Shown in pieces: positions 6,436 through 6,448 of a stretch of DNA of 6,448 nt; within the stretch, counting starts at the first letter, position 1, and every line of letters starts with the position of its first letter. Made by a program: the position numbers and the translations under genes. Source of the stretch: JALZAH01 sp051000755 (GTDB lineage: Bacteria; Actinomycetota; Acidimicrobiia; Acidimicrobiales; Palsa-688); the NCBI GenBank assembly GCA_051000755.1, contig JBPCNZ010000100.1, forward strand, positions 1-6,448, in the 5' to 3' direction. The notes beneath the pieces were generated by a model that was given only the letters and a program-made list of their open reading frames with translations, did no database searches and had not been told where the DNA came from.

Positions 6436-6448
6436 AGGAGAGGTGGAG

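Overview
The window is high-GC DNA (about 70% G+C by eye) with every supported gene on the minus strand. The protein sequences (TreZ subtype, NarL-type two-component pair, a QueA-like protein with actinobacterial signature motifs) point to an actinobacterium. I cannot place it lower; an uncultured or Acidimicrobiia-like lineage is a guess. Coding density is almost complete. The only real intergenic gap is about 70 bp (4363-4432), and no stretch over 300 bases lacks a gene.

Reading in the direction of transcription (high to low coordinates), the first unit is a two-component system. It consists of a membrane NarL/DesK-type histidine kinase (5110-6435, true start possibly beyond the window) and its LuxR/NarL-type response regulator (4433-5113). 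The two overlap by a CTGA junction. The regulator has no ATG, GTG or TTG that would preserve its receiver domain; a CTG with a well-placed GGAGG is the best start.

After the gap, which is A/T-rich and carries small palindromes and a good ribosome binding site, comes a tightly packed second unit. It holds a short-chain dehydrogenase/reductase (3616-4362), a divergent QueA-like SAM:tRNA ribosyltransferase-isomerase homologue (2555-3619), a SufR-like winged-helix regulator with a C-terminal cysteine motif (1866-2558) and maltooligosyltrehalose trehalohydrolase TreZ (43-1863). A further gene probably starts at the left edge (43 down to 1). Junctions are ATGA, ATGA, a 2-bp gap and TGATG, so the genes are probably co-transcribed and translationally coupled.

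What links these genes is not obvious. TreZ releases trehalose, a stress protectant, from maltooligosyltrehalose. The SufR-like protein may sense an Fe-S cluster or redox state. The QueA-like enzyme departs from canonical QueA in the segments that normally define that family. The most interesting points are the QueA-like paralogue in an operon with no queuosine genes, the regulator with one of four expected cysteines replaced, and the CTG start. I saw no mobile element, CRISPR array, rRNA or tRNA.
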